DNA from: Psychroflexus salis
GTDB taxonomy: Bacteria; Bacteroidota; Bacteroidia; Flavobacteriales; Flavobacteriaceae
Length of the DNA stretch: 64,000 nucleotides
Reading direction: 5' to 3'
Assembly (NCBI RefSeq): GCF_014640175.1
Contig: NZ_BMGL01000005.1
Coordinates: forward strand, 1-64,000
Positions 17,485 through 25,995 of this stretch are shown in pieces. Positions within the stretch are counted from its first letter, which is position 1. The number at the start of each line of letters is the position of its first letter. Made by a program: the position numbers and the translations under genes. The notes under the pieces are model-generated. The model was not told where the DNA came from. It did no database searches and saw only the letters and a list, made by a program, of their open reading frames with translations.

Positions 17485-18039
17485 TTAAGATTGTATCCAG
17501 TTGGTAATTTCACTATCCATTGGATTGGTTCTTGGCGAGATTACCTTTTCTAACTCTCCACTCCCGTTTAATAGGTATTTTTGAAAATTCCATTCTACTT
17601 CGGAGTCGAGTTTTCCGTTTTGATCTTTCTGCGTTAAAAACTGATAAATTGGATGCATGTCTTTTCCTTTTACCGAAATTTTTTGCATCATCGGAAAATT
17701 CACTCCATAATTTCGTTCGCAAAATTGAGCAATCTCTTCATTGCTTCCTGGCTCCTGCCCCATAAAATTATTGGCTGGAAAACCTACAATTACAAAGTTC
17801 TGATCTTTATATTCTTCATATAAAGCTTGCAAATCTTTGTATTGCGGAGTTAAACCACATTTAGAAGCCGTATTTACTACCATGATTTTTTTTCCTTTTA
17901 AGCTTGAAAAATCGAATGTTTCACCTTCAAGCGCAGTAGTTGTAAATTGATGTATGCTCGTATTCATAGTTTGAGATTTTGATTGTGAATTTGCACTAAG
18001 TACAAAAAACACACTTAACAGAAATAATATTATTTTCAT
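17485..18039 (-). CDS. Glutathione peroxidase-family protein, exported
   Basis: A 184-residue thiol peroxidase with the peroxidatic Cys61 in NTASKCGLTPQYKDL, the partner Gln/Asn region FPANNFMGQEPG and the Trp motif WNFQKYLL. It is a cysteine, not selenocysteine, type. The first 20 residues form a signal peptide (MKIILFLLSVFFVLSANSQ), so it probably acts in the periplasm, most likely with thioredoxin-type reductants. It heads an operon with folP and cdaA, and a -7 word lies at 18053-18060. Confidence 0.92.
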   Translation of the reverse strand: MKIILFLLSVFFVLSANSQSKSQTMNTSIHQFTTTALEGETFDFSSLKGKKIMVVNTASKCGLTPQYKDLQALYEEYKDQNFVIVGFPANNFMGQEPGSNEEIAQFCERNYGVNFPMMQKISVKGKDMHPIYQFLTQKDQNGKLDSEVEWNFQKYLLNGSGELEKVISPRTNPMDSEITNWIQS

Positions 18040-18052
18040 GATTTTTTTAGTT

Positions 18053-18060
18053 CAAATGTA
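18053..18060 (-). promoter_or_regulatory. -7 element of the peroxidase-folP-cdaA operon
   Basis: TACATTTG on the minus strand, 13 bases before the ATG at 18039. Confidence 0.5.
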
Positions 18061-18123
18061 ATTAAGCTAGTTATTTAAAAGTTTACACAAGACGAGATTT
18101 AGCTTAAGTTTGGCATTTTGTAA

Positions 18124-19218
18124 TTATACATTGAATCTAAAATTCATGATGTCTCCATTTTGAACAATATATTCTTTCCCTTCTACTTTTAGTAATCCAG
18201 CTTCTTTTACTTTGGCTTCGCTTCCTAATTTGGTAAAATCTTCATATTTAATAACTTCGGCACGAATAAACCCTTTTTCAAAATCGGAATGAATAACACC
18301 TGCGGCTTGTGGTGCAGTTGCTCCTACAGGAACTGTCCAGGCTCTGACTTCTTTTTCGCCTGCCGTAAAATAAGTTTGTTGGTTTAATAAATTATAAGCA
18401 GAACGTATCAGTTTAGCTACACCAGCTTCATCTAAACCGATGTCTTCTAAAAATAATTTTCGTTCTTCATAATCTTCTAATTCAGCTATATCTGCTTCAA
18501 TACCAACTGCTAAAACCAGAACTTCTGCACCTTCATCTGCTACTAGTTTTTTGATTTCTTCAACATAAGCATTTCCATTTACAGCAGCTTCTTCGTCCAC
18601 ATTACAAACATATAAAACAGGTTTATCGGTAATTAACTGCATGGGCTTTACAAACTCTTCTCGTTCTTCATCAACAATTTCTATAGCTCTAACCGATTTT
18701 CCTGCTTCTAAGCCTTTCTGTAATTTTTCAAGCACAGCAAATTCTTTTATGGCTTCTTTATTTCCAGTTTTAGCAGCACGTTTGGTTTTTTCTAAGCGTT
18801 TCTCTACACTTTCTAAATCTTTTAATTGAAGCTCTATATCGATTGTTTCTTTATCTCGAATAGGATTAATATTTCCATCAACATGAACTATATTATCGTT
18901 GTCGAAACAACGTAAAACATGTAAAATCGCATCGGTTTCGCGTATGTTGCCCAAAAACTGATTACCTAAACCTTCGCCTTTACTCGCTCCTTTTACTAAT
19001 CCTGCAATGTCTACAATTTCTACCGTTGCTGGTAATACGCGCTGTGGATTAACTAAGTCGGCTAATTTTTGAAGTCGCGGGTCTGGTACATTAATTACCC
19101 CAACATTGGGCTCGATTGTACAAAATGGAAAGTTTGCGCTTTGTGCTTTTGCGTTAGATAAAGAGTTAAACAAGGTCGATTTGCCTACATTGGGAAGTCC
19201 TACAATTCCTGCTTTCAT
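18124..19218 (-). CDS. ychF: Redox-regulated ATPase YchF
   Basis: An Obg-related P-loop NTPase of 364 residues that prefers ATP. It has the G1 motif GLPNVGKSTLFN near residue 7, the G3 motif DIAGLVKGASKGEG, the family's NVDEEA in place of NKxD, and a C-terminal TGS-type domain. It is universal in bacteria, ribosome-associated and implicated in stress responses. It stands alone here with a -7 word TACCTTTG at 19260-19267. Confidence 0.96.
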   Translation of the reverse strand: MKAGIVGLPNVGKSTLFNSLSNAKAQSANFPFCTIEPNVGVINVPDPRLQKLADLVNPQRVLPATVEIVDIAGLVKGASKGEGLGNQFLGNIRETDAILHVLRCFDNDNIVHVDGNINPIRDKETIDIELQLKDLESVEKRLEKTKRAAKTGNKEAIKEFAVLEKLQKGLEAGKSVRAIEIVDEEREEFVKPMQLITDKPVLYVCNVDEEAAVNGNAYVEEIKKLVADEGAEVLVLAVGIEADIAELEDYEERKLFLEDIGLDEAGVAKLIRSAYNLLNQQTYFTAGEKEVRAWTVPVGATAPQAAGVIHSDFEKGFIRAEVIKYEDFTKLGSEAKVKEAGLLKVEGKEYIVQNGDIMNFRFNV

Positions 19219-19259
19219 ATAAATAATTTATAAGGTATATAATCTATTTCAAATTTTCG

Positions 19260-19267
19260 CAAAGGTA
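19260..19267 (-). promoter_or_regulatory. -7 element for ychF
   Basis: TACCTTTG on the minus strand, 41 bases before the ATG at 19218. Confidence 0.5.
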
Positions 19268-19370
19268 ATATTTTATGCGCTACCACAATTAATTTGAAGG
19301 AATAGCCCATAAATTATTTAGCCTATTTGAAGTTTTTATGTAAGATAAAATAATTAATGTACCAAAACAC

Positions 19371-19402
19371 TTGACAAGGCCTACTTCCAAGTTGTATATT
19401 TG
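19371..19402 (+). promoter_or_regulatory. Full Bacteroidota promoter of queA
   Basis: TTG (19371-19373) and TATATTTG (19395-19402) are separated by 21 bases, which is the consensus -33/-7 layout, with the ATG at 19429. This is the best complete promoter in the window. Confidence 0.7.
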
Positions 19403-19428
19403 CTGCTTCTTAAATAAAACACCTACAG

Positions 19429-20478
19429 ATGAAATTATCTCAATTTGAATTTGAATTACCCGAAGAATTACTTGCCGATAGACCTGCCGAAAATCGGGAC
19501 GAATCTAGATTAATGGTTATAAATCGAAAAGATGAAACTATAGAACACAAGCAGTTTAAAGATTTAATTCACTATTTTGATGAGAAGGATGTAATGGTGT
19601 TTAATAATACAAAAGTTTTTCCTGCTCGTTTATATGGGAACAAAGAAAAAACTGGTGCCCGAATTGAAGTATTTTTATTACGAGAATTAAATCCCGAAAC
19701 TAGACTCTGGGATGTGTTGGTTGATCCAGCTAGAAAAATAAGAATTGGTAATAAACTCTATTTTGGAGAAGATGAAAGTTTAGTTGCCGAAGTTATAGAT
19801 AATACTACATCACGAGGAAGAACTTTGCGATTTTTATATGATGGATCGTATACTGAATTCAGAAAAAAATTAACCGAATTAGGTGAAACACCACTTCCAA
19901 AATATATTTCGAGACCTGTTGAACCTGAAGACGAAGAGCGCTACCAAACCATTTATGCTAAAAATGAAGGTGCCGTTGCCGCTCCAACTGCTGGTTTACA
20001 TTTTTCTAAACATTTAATGAAGCGTCTTGAAATTAAAGGAGTTGATTTTGCCGAAGTAACTTTACATATTGGTCTTGGTACATTTAATCCTGTAGAAGTT
20101 GAAGATTTATCGAAGCACAAAATGGATAGTGAACAAATCTCTATTAAGGAAGATGCAACTAAAGTGGTTAATAAAGCTTTAAAAGAAAAAAGAAAAATTT
20201 GTGCCGTAGGTACTACAGTAATGAGAACGCTAGAAAGTGCCGTAAACGCTAATTTAACTTTACACGAATACGAAGGTTGGACCAACAAATTTATACATCC
20301 TCCTTACGATTTTAGTATTGCTAATTGTATGGTGACCAATTTCCACATGCCAAAATCAACTTTATTAATGATGATTTCTGCTTTTGTTGGTCACGATTTA
20401 ATGGAAAAAGCATATAAAGAAGCTATTAAGGAAAAGTACAGGTTTTATAGCTACGGAGATGCAATGTTAATTTTGTAA
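19429..20478 (+). CDS. queA: tRNA preQ1(34) S-adenosylmethionine ribosyltransferase-isomerase
   Basis: QueA transfers and isomerises the ribose of SAM onto preQ1 in tRNA to give epoxyqueuosine. Its 349 residues show the family landmarks: [19 protein letters not shown] at the N-terminus, [11 protein letters not shown] near residue 185, HIGLGTF and the closing [13 protein letters not shown]. It is monocistronic, with a consensus promoter and a hairpin terminator at 20501-20530. Confidence 0.97.
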   Translation: MKLSQFEFELPEELLADRPAENRDESRLMVINRKDETIEHKQFKDLIHYFDEKDVMVFNNTKVFPARLYGNKEKTGARIEVFLLRELNPETRLWDVLVDPARKIRIGNKLYFGEDESLVAEVIDNTTSRGRTLRFLYDGSYTEFRKKLTELGETPLPKYISRPVEPEDEERYQTIYAKNEGAVAAPTAGLHFSKHLMKRLEIKGVDFAEVTLHIGLGTFNPVEVEDLSKHKMDSEQISIKEDATKVVNKALKEKRKICAVGTTVMRTLESAVNANLTLHEYEGWTNKFIHPPYDFSIANCMVTNFHMPKSTLLMMISAFVGHDLMEKAYKEAIKEKYRFYSYGDAMLIL

Positions 20479-20500
20479 CTTTTTATAGTTTATTACAATA

Positions 20501-20530
20501 AAAACTGCTCTCCTTAAGAGCAGTTTTTTT
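20501..20530 (+). terminator. Terminator of queA
   Basis: An 11-bp perfect stem (20501-20511 with 20517-20527), 5-base loop CCTTA, and a T run. Confidence 0.88.
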
Positions 20531-20560
20531 GTTTATTCCCCATAGATTAAAAACTTCATT

Positions 20561-20568
20561 TATATTTG
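20561..20568 (+). promoter_or_regulatory. -7 element of the flippase gene (leaderless spacing)
   Basis: TATATTTG, then AAGT, then ATG at 20573. The four-base gap implies that the mRNA starts at the ATG. Confidence 0.5.
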
Positions 20569-20572
20569 AAGT

Positions 20573-21874
20573 ATGCTAAAACAGTTGAAAAAAATAATTA
20601 CAGCTTCACCTTTATTAAAGGTTACATCCTTCAATTCGGTGAGTGTAATTATTAAAATGATAACTGGATTAGGTGTATCGAAATTAACCGCTTACTTTTT
20701 AGGGCCACAGGGAATTGCATTGATAGGAAATTTCAGAAATTTTTTAAACATTGCTCATAACTTTTCGGCTGGAGGCTTAGAACGAGCAGTTGTAAAATAC
20801 ACCGCAGAAACCGAAAATATTCAAAAACAACAAAAAACCTTCATTTCGACTTTGCTGGGTATTGGTTTTGGAGTTTGTGCACTTGTTGGAATACTCATAT
20901 TTAGCTTTGCTAAACCCATCAACAAACTACTTTTTTTTGAAAAGGATTTTGTTGCTGTAATTCAATTACTAGCTTTTATTTTGCCTTTACATGTTTTACA
21001 TGTTTATGTTTTAGCTATGATGAAAGCTTTTGAAAAGTTTAATGATATTATTCGCATACATATTATAGGTCATCTTTTAAATTTAATGGTTTTTGCATTT
21101 TTAGTCTATTACTTTAATTTACAAGGAGCCTTATTTACGCTAATCATTATTCCTTCTGTTTTAGTGTTTTTTAGTTTATATTATTTTAGAGAAAAATGGT
21201 CGATTTTTAAATTGTTTTCTTGGAAATATATCGAAAAAAAGATGCTGAATAATTTTGGCCATTATGCCTTAATGGCTTTAATATCTAGTATTAGCTTTCC
21301 TTTGGTATTTTTAGGTATTCGAAGTCTTTTAATAACTGAATTATCTGAAGAAGCTGCGGGCTTTTGGGAAGCTGTAAACCGAATTTCGTCCTACTACCTA
21401 ATGTTTGTTCTTTCTATTTTAAATCTTTTTATTTTACCAAAGTTAATTAAAGCAAAAAGCAATAAGGATTTTAAACGGATTGTATTTAATTTTTACAAAC
21501 AAATTATACCTGTGTACCTTCTGGGATTAATTTTGGTTTACTTTATTAGAAAACCACTGATCCTACTTGTTTTTACTGAAGAATTTTTGCCAGCAGAAAA
21601 CCTTTTTTTATACCAAATATTAGGCGATTTTTTTAGAATAATTACACTGGTTATGGTTTATCAATTTCACGCTAAACGCATGACTTTAATCTTTATTCTT
21701 ACCGATTTATTTTTAGCCATAATGCTATTTGCAAGTTCATTTTTCATGATTAAAAAAATTGGCCTAGAAGGAGCTGTAATAGCACATTTTATTACTTACA
21801 TAGCTTACTTTTTAGTAATTCTATCTTATTTTAGAAAAATATTTCTGTTTCCCTTATTTAGGAAAAGTGCTTAA
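20573..21874 (+). CDS. O-antigen translocase-like polysaccharide flippase
   Basis: A 433-residue MATE/MVF-type transporter with about twelve membrane helices. The start resembles Bacteroidota O-antigen translocases (SPLLKVTSFNSVSVIIKM, then a GPQGIALIGNFRNF loop). It should flip lipid-linked oligosaccharides across the inner membrane. Its 3' end overlaps the convergent glycosyltransferase by 21 bases. No large surface polysaccharide cluster surrounds it, only one glycosyltransferase and a sulfatase-fold transferase. Confidence 0.88.
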   Translation: MLKQLKKIITASPLLKVTSFNSVSVIIKMITGLGVSKLTAYFLGPQGIALIGNFRNFLNIAHNFSAGGLERAVVKYTAETENIQKQQKTFISTLLGIGFGVCALVGILIFSFAKPINKLLFFEKDFVAVIQLLAFILPLHVLHVYVLAMMKAFEKFNDIIRIHIIGHLLNLMVFAFLVYYFNLQGALFTLIIIPSVLVFFSLYYFREKWSIFKLFSWKYIEKKMLNNFGHYALMALISSISFPLVFLGIRSLLITELSEEAAGFWEAVNRISSYYLMFVLSILNLFILPKLIKAKSNKDFKRIVFNFYKQIIPVYLLGLILVYFIRKPLILLVFTEEFLPAENLFLYQILGDFFRIITLVMVYQFHAKRMTLIFILTDLFLAIMLFASSFFMIKKIGLEGAVIAHFITYIAYFLVILSYFRKIFLFPLFRKSA

Positions 21875-22963
21875 TAATTGATGCCACTTTAATGCAATTT
21901 CTTTTTCTGAAAAGGCTTCAACTGATGTTTGAGTATTTTTTTTACAAAAGCTATATAATTCATTATCAAAACACATTTCATCTAAAGCACAAGCGAAGTC
22001 TGAAATTGAACGCTTTTTTACCAGCAAACCGTTTTTTCTATGCTGGATAACCTCTGAAGGACCTGATGTAAAATCTAAAGAAACCACAGGAGTTCCCATA
22101 GCTAAAGATTCTATTAAAACCATCGGAAAACCTTCATATTTGCTGGTTAAACTTACCAATTTGGATTTTTTTATAATAGAAAAAGGTTTTTTTTGATAAG
22201 GCAAGAAATGTATTGATGCAGCACAATTTAACTGGCTAGCATAAGTCTCTAATTCATCTTTATCTGGACCATTACCCATAATGAGTAAAGCAATATTGTT
22301 AGTTGATAAGTTTGAAGCAGCATAGGCATCGATAAGAAAACGAATATCTTTTGATTGATTTTCGATTCGTCCATAAAACAAAATAAATTGATTTAATTCT
22401 AAAACTTGCGCGGGCAAAGGAGTTGTTTCGTGTTGCCAAACATCTGCATATGCGTTTGGAATATAACTCGATTCTTCAATTCCTTGTGATGTAAGTAAAT
22501 TTTCAAATATAAATTTCGAGACTCCAACGGTATGAAAATTAGATTGGTATATTTTAATAATTTTAGATAAGGGCTTAGCAAAATAAGTTGAACGTTTACT
22601 ATTATGAACTACATAAATACGCTGTATATTTTTGTATAAATATTTTGCATAAAAAACTTCGCGATAATAATTGTTTTTTGGTCTGTGGTCTATTACCAAA
22701 TCAATTTTTTGATCTTCAAGGTATTTTTTAAATTTTTCAAAACGCTTAAATCGAGCTAAAGGATGGTTTGCGTTTTCTTTGTCTGCTCCTAAATTATACA
22801 ATAAACCACTAAATTTGTAATCAATTAAATTAGTTAAAATCGCCACGTGAACTTCATAGCCTAAATTTGATAACAAACCCGATAAAACTGCTGCTGAACG
22901 TTCTGCTCCACCTTTAGCTAATGAAACACTAACAATACAGATTTTTGGGAGTGGAGAGTTCAT
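21854..22963 (-). CDS. GT4-type glycosyltransferase
   Basis: The 369-residue GT-B protein opens with SVSLAKGGAERSAAVLSGLL, the usual N-terminal glycine loop. It carries the GT4 donor-binding region KYEGFPMVLIESLAMGTPVV near residue 280, followed by the acidic FTSGPSEVI. It presumably adds a sugar to a cell-surface glycan made with the neighbouring flippase; donor and acceptor cannot be told from sequence. A -7 word TACATTTG lies at 22986-22993, 22 bases before the ATG. Confidence 0.9.
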   Translation of the reverse strand: MNSPLPKICIVSVSLAKGGAERSAAVLSGLLSNLGYEVHVAILTNLIDYKFSGLLYNLGADKENANHPLARFKRFEKFKKYLEDQKIDLVIDHRPKNNYYREVFYAKYLYKNIQRIYVVHNSKRSTYFAKPLSKIIKIYQSNFHTVGVSKFIFENLLTSQGIEESSYIPNAYADVWQHETTPLPAQVLELNQFILFYGRIENQSKDIRFLIDAYAASNLSTNNIALLIMGNGPDKDELETYASQLNCAASIHFLPYQKKPFSIIKKSKLVSLTSKYEGFPMVLIESLAMGTPVVSLDFTSGPSEVIQHRKNGLLVKKRSISDFACALDEMCFDNELYSFCKKNTQTSVEAFSEKEIALKWHQLLSTFPK

Positions 22964-22985
22964 TTTTTTAAATTACTTTTGAAAT

Positions 22986-22993
22986 CAAATGTA
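22986..22993 (-). promoter_or_regulatory. -7 element of the glycosyltransferase
   Basis: TACATTTG on the minus strand, 22 bases before the ATG at 22963. Confidence 0.5.
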
Positions 22994-23022
22994 GTTATAA
23001 ATTTTAGAAAAAATTTTAAATT

Positions 23023-24663
23023 TTGAGCAAGCTTCTGGTAGGTTTTTTAAATCCAAAATATAAGTTTACAAACTGGTCTTATTTAATATGGTGGTGGATT
23101 CCTATCTGGTCTGCATTTTTTATTGAAGTAAGTACTAACCAATTTGAAAGTTATCGATTTCTAAACTTAATTGAAAATCATTTTTTTGCAATTATATGTT
23201 TAATTACAGCATTGCTTCTTAAACCCATAGTTTTTAAACAGCGCTTAAAACATGTGTTTTTTAGTTTATTTGTGTTTTTTACATTTGCTGAAACACTCTA
23301 TTTTTATTGGTTTAGCACAAATTTTTCTGCATCTTCCATATTTGTTTTGTTTGAAACAAATGTTGCCGAAGCCAGTGAATTTTTAAGTTTTTACATCAAT
23401 CCGTTTAGTGTTATTTATGCCAGTTTAACTTTAGCATATATTGCAATATACTGGATTTTTCAAACCAAAAATAAAGTAGAATTAAAACCAGTACTAAGTA
23501 CTTTTTGGTTAATTATTTGTTTGATTATTAGTTTGTTTTTTATTCGAATTACCAAACTCATCGATCAGAACTTTCCTTATTTAGTAGTTCGCGGAGTTCA
23601 TGTATACCAAGAAGAGCAGGAAGCTCTTGCTAATTTACATATTGATAAACCAAAAGGTAGTTTTACTAATGTAACTTCTGCAAGTAAGCAACCTAGGACT
23701 TTTGTGCTTATTATTGGCGAATCTACTACTAAACATAACTTAGAACTGTATGGCTATCCTAGACCAACTAATCCAAAACTGAGCAAAAGAAAAGAACAAT
23801 TACATGTTTTTGAAGATGTAATCAGTACCAATGCTTTTACAATTGGAGCCTTAAAAACAGCTCTAAGTTTACATAATTTTGAAGCTAAAAACGAGTCTAC
23901 TATTGTTCAACTTTTTAACCAAGCTGATTTTGAAACACATTGGATTTCTAATCAACGCCCAATTGGTCCTTACGAAAGTATAGTTACCAAAATTTCTAGA
24001 GCTTCAAATTTTTATACCTTCACAAATACCGCTTTAGCAGGTAAAAAAACTCCTATAGATGAAGTACTTCTGCCTTACTTAAAAACAACTTTAAAACGAA
24101 ATACTAAAGACAAATTTATTGTACTGCATATTTTAGGAACGCATTTACAATATAAAGATCGGTATCCGTCAAGATTTGAAAAATTTAATAATGAAGCACC
24201 TAATTTAAAGTACGTTCATGCAGAAGCAATTCAAAAAAGAAATGAATACGATAATGCTGTTCTATACAACGATTTTTTAATTGATGAAGTTATTAAACAA
24301 GTTGAACAAGAAAATGGAGAAAGTTATGTTTTGTATTTTGCAGATCATGGCGAAGAAGTGTTTTTAAATCAAGATTTTGCTGGACATAACGACGATAATC
24401 CTTCGCCAAGTATGTTTGAAGTTCCTTTTATTTTGTGGACTAATAAAAACTTTCAAAAAAGCTTTCAAAGTACAATTGATACTAGTAGAGCCTATTCCTT
24501 AAATAATTTTATTCATTCTCTAGCCGAACTATCTGATATTCAATTTGACGAATTTGAACCTGAGAAAAGTATTTTTTCTAAAGACTTTAAAATTGAAAGT
24601 CGGTTTATAAAACAAAAAATTGATTTTAAAAGTTTTAAAAGTTCTTTTGAAAAAGAGAACTGA
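23023..24663 (+). CDS. Sulfatase-fold phosphoethanolamine transferase-like protein
   Basis: This 546-residue inner-membrane enzyme resembles the EptA/OpgE group. Five membrane helices (about residues 15-175) precede a periplasmic alkaline phosphatase-like domain with the metal/nucleophile motif IIGESTTKHNLELYGYPR near residue 232, then FADHGEEVF and GHNDDNPSPSMFEVPF. In that family the Thr after GES is phosphoethanolaminated before transfer to lipid A or another glycolipid. No ATG lies near the N-terminus, so a TTG start at 23023 is the best choice. It probably modifies the glycolipid handled by the adjacent flippase and glycosyltransferase. Confidence 0.85.
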   Translation: MSKLLVGFLNPKYKFTNWSYLIWWWIPIWSAFFIEVSTNQFESYRFLNLIENHFFAIICLITALLLKPIVFKQRLKHVFFSLFVFFTFAETLYFYWFSTNFSASSIFVLFETNVAEASEFLSFYINPFSVIYASLTLAYIAIYWIFQTKNKVELKPVLSTFWLIICLIISLFFIRITKLIDQNFPYLVVRGVHVYQEEQEALANLHIDKPKGSFTNVTSASKQPRTFVLIIGESTTKHNLELYGYPRPTNPKLSKRKEQLHVFEDVISTNAFTIGALKTALSLHNFEAKNESTIVQLFNQADFETHWISNQRPIGPYESIVTKISRASNFYTFTNTALAGKKTPIDEVLLPYLKTTLKRNTKDKFIVLHILGTHLQYKDRYPSRFEKFNNEAPNLKYVHAEAIQKRNEYDNAVLYNDFLIDEVIKQVEQENGESYVLYFADHGEEVFLNQDFAGHNDDNPSPSMFEVPFILWTNKNFQKSFQSTIDTSRAYSLNNFIHSLAELSDIQFDEFEPEKSIFSKDFKIESRFIKQKIDFKSFKSSFEKEN

Positions 24664-24734
24664 TTTTTTGTTAATTATAAATTAGACGGAAAGAAATCTG
24701 TTACAGATTTAAGATATTTACAAAAAAATAAAAA

Positions 24735-24968
24735 ATGATTGAATTTGTGTATGCAGGCGTTGGTATAGTTTTGTTATTAACTCTTTTATTTATTTTTAGA
24801 AACAAACTAAACCAAAACAAAAAAATCAACTACATTTTAGTAATTGCTTTTATTTTCATATTTCTCGGCATTTTCTTTAACGATAAACCTGCTATTGGTT
24901 ACACTTTTCTAGCCTTGGGAGCAAGTATAGCTATCATTGAACGAATTCGATCAAGGAGAAAGTCTTAA
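24735..24968 (+). CDS. Small two-helix membrane protein
   Basis: A 77-residue protein with two or three hydrophobic helices, separated by basic and Asn/Lys-rich linkers (RNKLNQNKKIN), and a basic C-terminus (RIRSRRKS). No family is recognised. It follows the transferase gene by 71 bases and ends six bases from the stop of the convergent NUDIX gene. Confidence 0.6.
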   Translation: MIEFVYAGVGIVLLLTLLFIFRNKLNQNKKINYILVIAFIFIFLGIFFNDKPAIGYTFLALGASIAIIERIRSRRKS

Positions 24969-24973
24969 TGTAT

Positions 24974-25405
24974 TTAGTGTAGGTGATGATGCTTTTTAGC
25001 TAAGTCTAAAATTTTTGAATGATCGAAAGCTAAGTCGTTTGTATTTACTCGATCAAGTTTAAACCATTTCGCTAAAGCAGCATCGTCTCGAGCTACAGCC
25101 TCTACTTTTTTATTTATTAAACAAGTAAAGGCAATGCTTATTGTTCTACTTCTAGGATCGCGATGAATATCATCAAAAATATTTAAAAACTCAAATTGAT
25201 TAAGCTTAATATGTAAATTAGTTTCTTCTTTTAATTCACGTTGATAAGCCTTGACTAATTTTTCATTAACTCCAACAAAACCACCAGGAAATGCCCATTT
25301 ATGTTTAAAAGGTTCATTTTTACGTTGAATTAATAACACATAAACTTCGTTATTTTATTTTGCAAAAATCATAGCATCGGTTGCAATATTAATTTTTGAT
25401 ATCAT
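24974..25405 (-). pseudogene. NUDIX hydrolase gene interrupted by an in-frame stop
   Basis: The NUDIX frame runs on the minus strand from an ATG at 25405 to 24974 and would give 143 residues, but codon 17 is TAA (25355-25357). Both sides of the stop read as one NUDIX N-terminus: MISKINIATDAMIFAK, stop, NNEVYVLLIQRK. The body has the Nudix box (GGFVGVNE..., then RELKEETNL). One base change at the stop (for example TAA from AAA, CAA or GAA) would restore it. A shorter product of 121 residues could start at the GTG at 25339, but it would lack the first beta strand of the fold. Either a recent pseudogene, a sequencing error or a re-initiating gene. Confidence 0.7.
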
Positions 25406-25426
25406 GAAATACAATCTAATAAAATC

Positions 25427-25454
25427 AAAAAGGCATCCAAATTAGATGCCTTTT
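25427..25454 (-). terminator. Terminator of the acidic lipoprotein gene
   Basis: A 10-bp perfect stem (25428-25437 with 25445-25454) around a 7-base loop. Read on the minus strand it is followed by TTTTTGATTTTATT, so it ends the transcript of the lipoprotein gene. Confidence 0.8.
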
Positions 25455-25493
25455 AATTGTTTTCTGAAATTAAAATTATAAATCTTTAGCAGA

Positions 25494-25805
25494 TTATTTA
25501 ACTTCCTCCACAGCTTCACCTGCTTCTTCTGAAGCTTCTTCCATAGCTTCTTCCATAGCTTCACCTCCTTCTTCTGCAGCTTCTTCTGCAGCTTCTTCCA
25601 TAGCTTCACCTCCTTCTGATTCTTCTTCAGTCATTTCTTCTACTTCTACTTCAACTTCTTCAGCTGCTTCATCTGTAGCTTCTTCTACGCCTTCAGTGGC
25701 TTCTTCTACGCCATCTTCAACTTTGTCGCTTGGCTTCTTGTCTTCACAGCTAGATACAGCTACAAGTAAGAAAGCAGCAAATAATAAACTTAATACTTTT
25801 TTCAT
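25494..25805 (-). CDS. Acidic low-complexity lipoprotein
   Basis: A 103-residue lipoprotein: signal peptide MKKVLSLLFAAFLLVAVSSC with the lipidated Cys20, then about 80 residues that are nearly all Glu, Ala and Gly with some Val, Met, Ser, Thr and Asp. The Glu/Ala part repeats units such as GGEAMEEA, echoed by direct repeats in the DNA near 25550 and 25595. The mature protein must be extremely acidic, so it could bind cations or basic surfaces, but no function is known. It has its own promoter (25832-25839) and terminator. Confidence 0.85.
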   Translation of the reverse strand: MKKVLSLLFAAFLLVAVSSCEDKKPSDKVEDGVEEATEGVEEATDEAAEEVEVEVEEMTEEESEGGEAMEEAAEEAAEEGGEAMEEAMEEASEEAGEAVEEVK

Positions 25806-25831
25806 GATTTTTGTTATTTGATTAATCCTGC

Positions 25832-25839
25832 CAAATATA
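25832..25839 (-). promoter_or_regulatory. -7 element of the acidic lipoprotein
   Basis: TATATTTG on the minus strand, 26 bases before the ATG at 25805. Confidence 0.55.
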
Positions 25840-25844
25840 AAATA

Positions 25845-25876
25845 AAAAAGCAGAGCTAACTAAAACTCTGCTTTTT
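25845..25876 (-). terminator. Terminator of dnaK
   Basis: An 11-bp perfect stem (25845-25855 with 25866-25876) and a 10-base loop, with a T run on the minus strand after it. Confidence 0.82.
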
Positions 25877-25928
25877 ATTTAAAGATTTACACAATTTTAT
25901 GTATTCTATTGTATAATTAAAGATAATT

Positions 25929-25995
25929 CTTAACTTCTTCGAAGTCTACCCTTCGACAGGCTCAGGACAGACTACTTGACTTCTTCGAAGTCTAC
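25929..25995. repeat. Direct repeat flanking a short REP-like insert at the dnaK 3' end
   Basis: Two 21-base copies differing at one position (25929-25949 and 25975-25995) flank a 25-base insert (25950-25974) that contains CCTTCGACAGGCTCAGG. That core is a widespread interspersed repeat word in bacterial genomes (recalled, not searched). The copies are the last seven codons of dnaK. The insert plus one copy of the flank is 46 bases and provides the present TAG stop codon. Confidence 0.7.

Noticed and set aside
25494-25805. The repetitive GAA/TTC-like DNA as a CRISPR array or microsatellite.
   Set aside because: It is an open reading frame with lipoprotein signal, promoter and terminator; the repeats encode Glu/Ala units and have no spacers.
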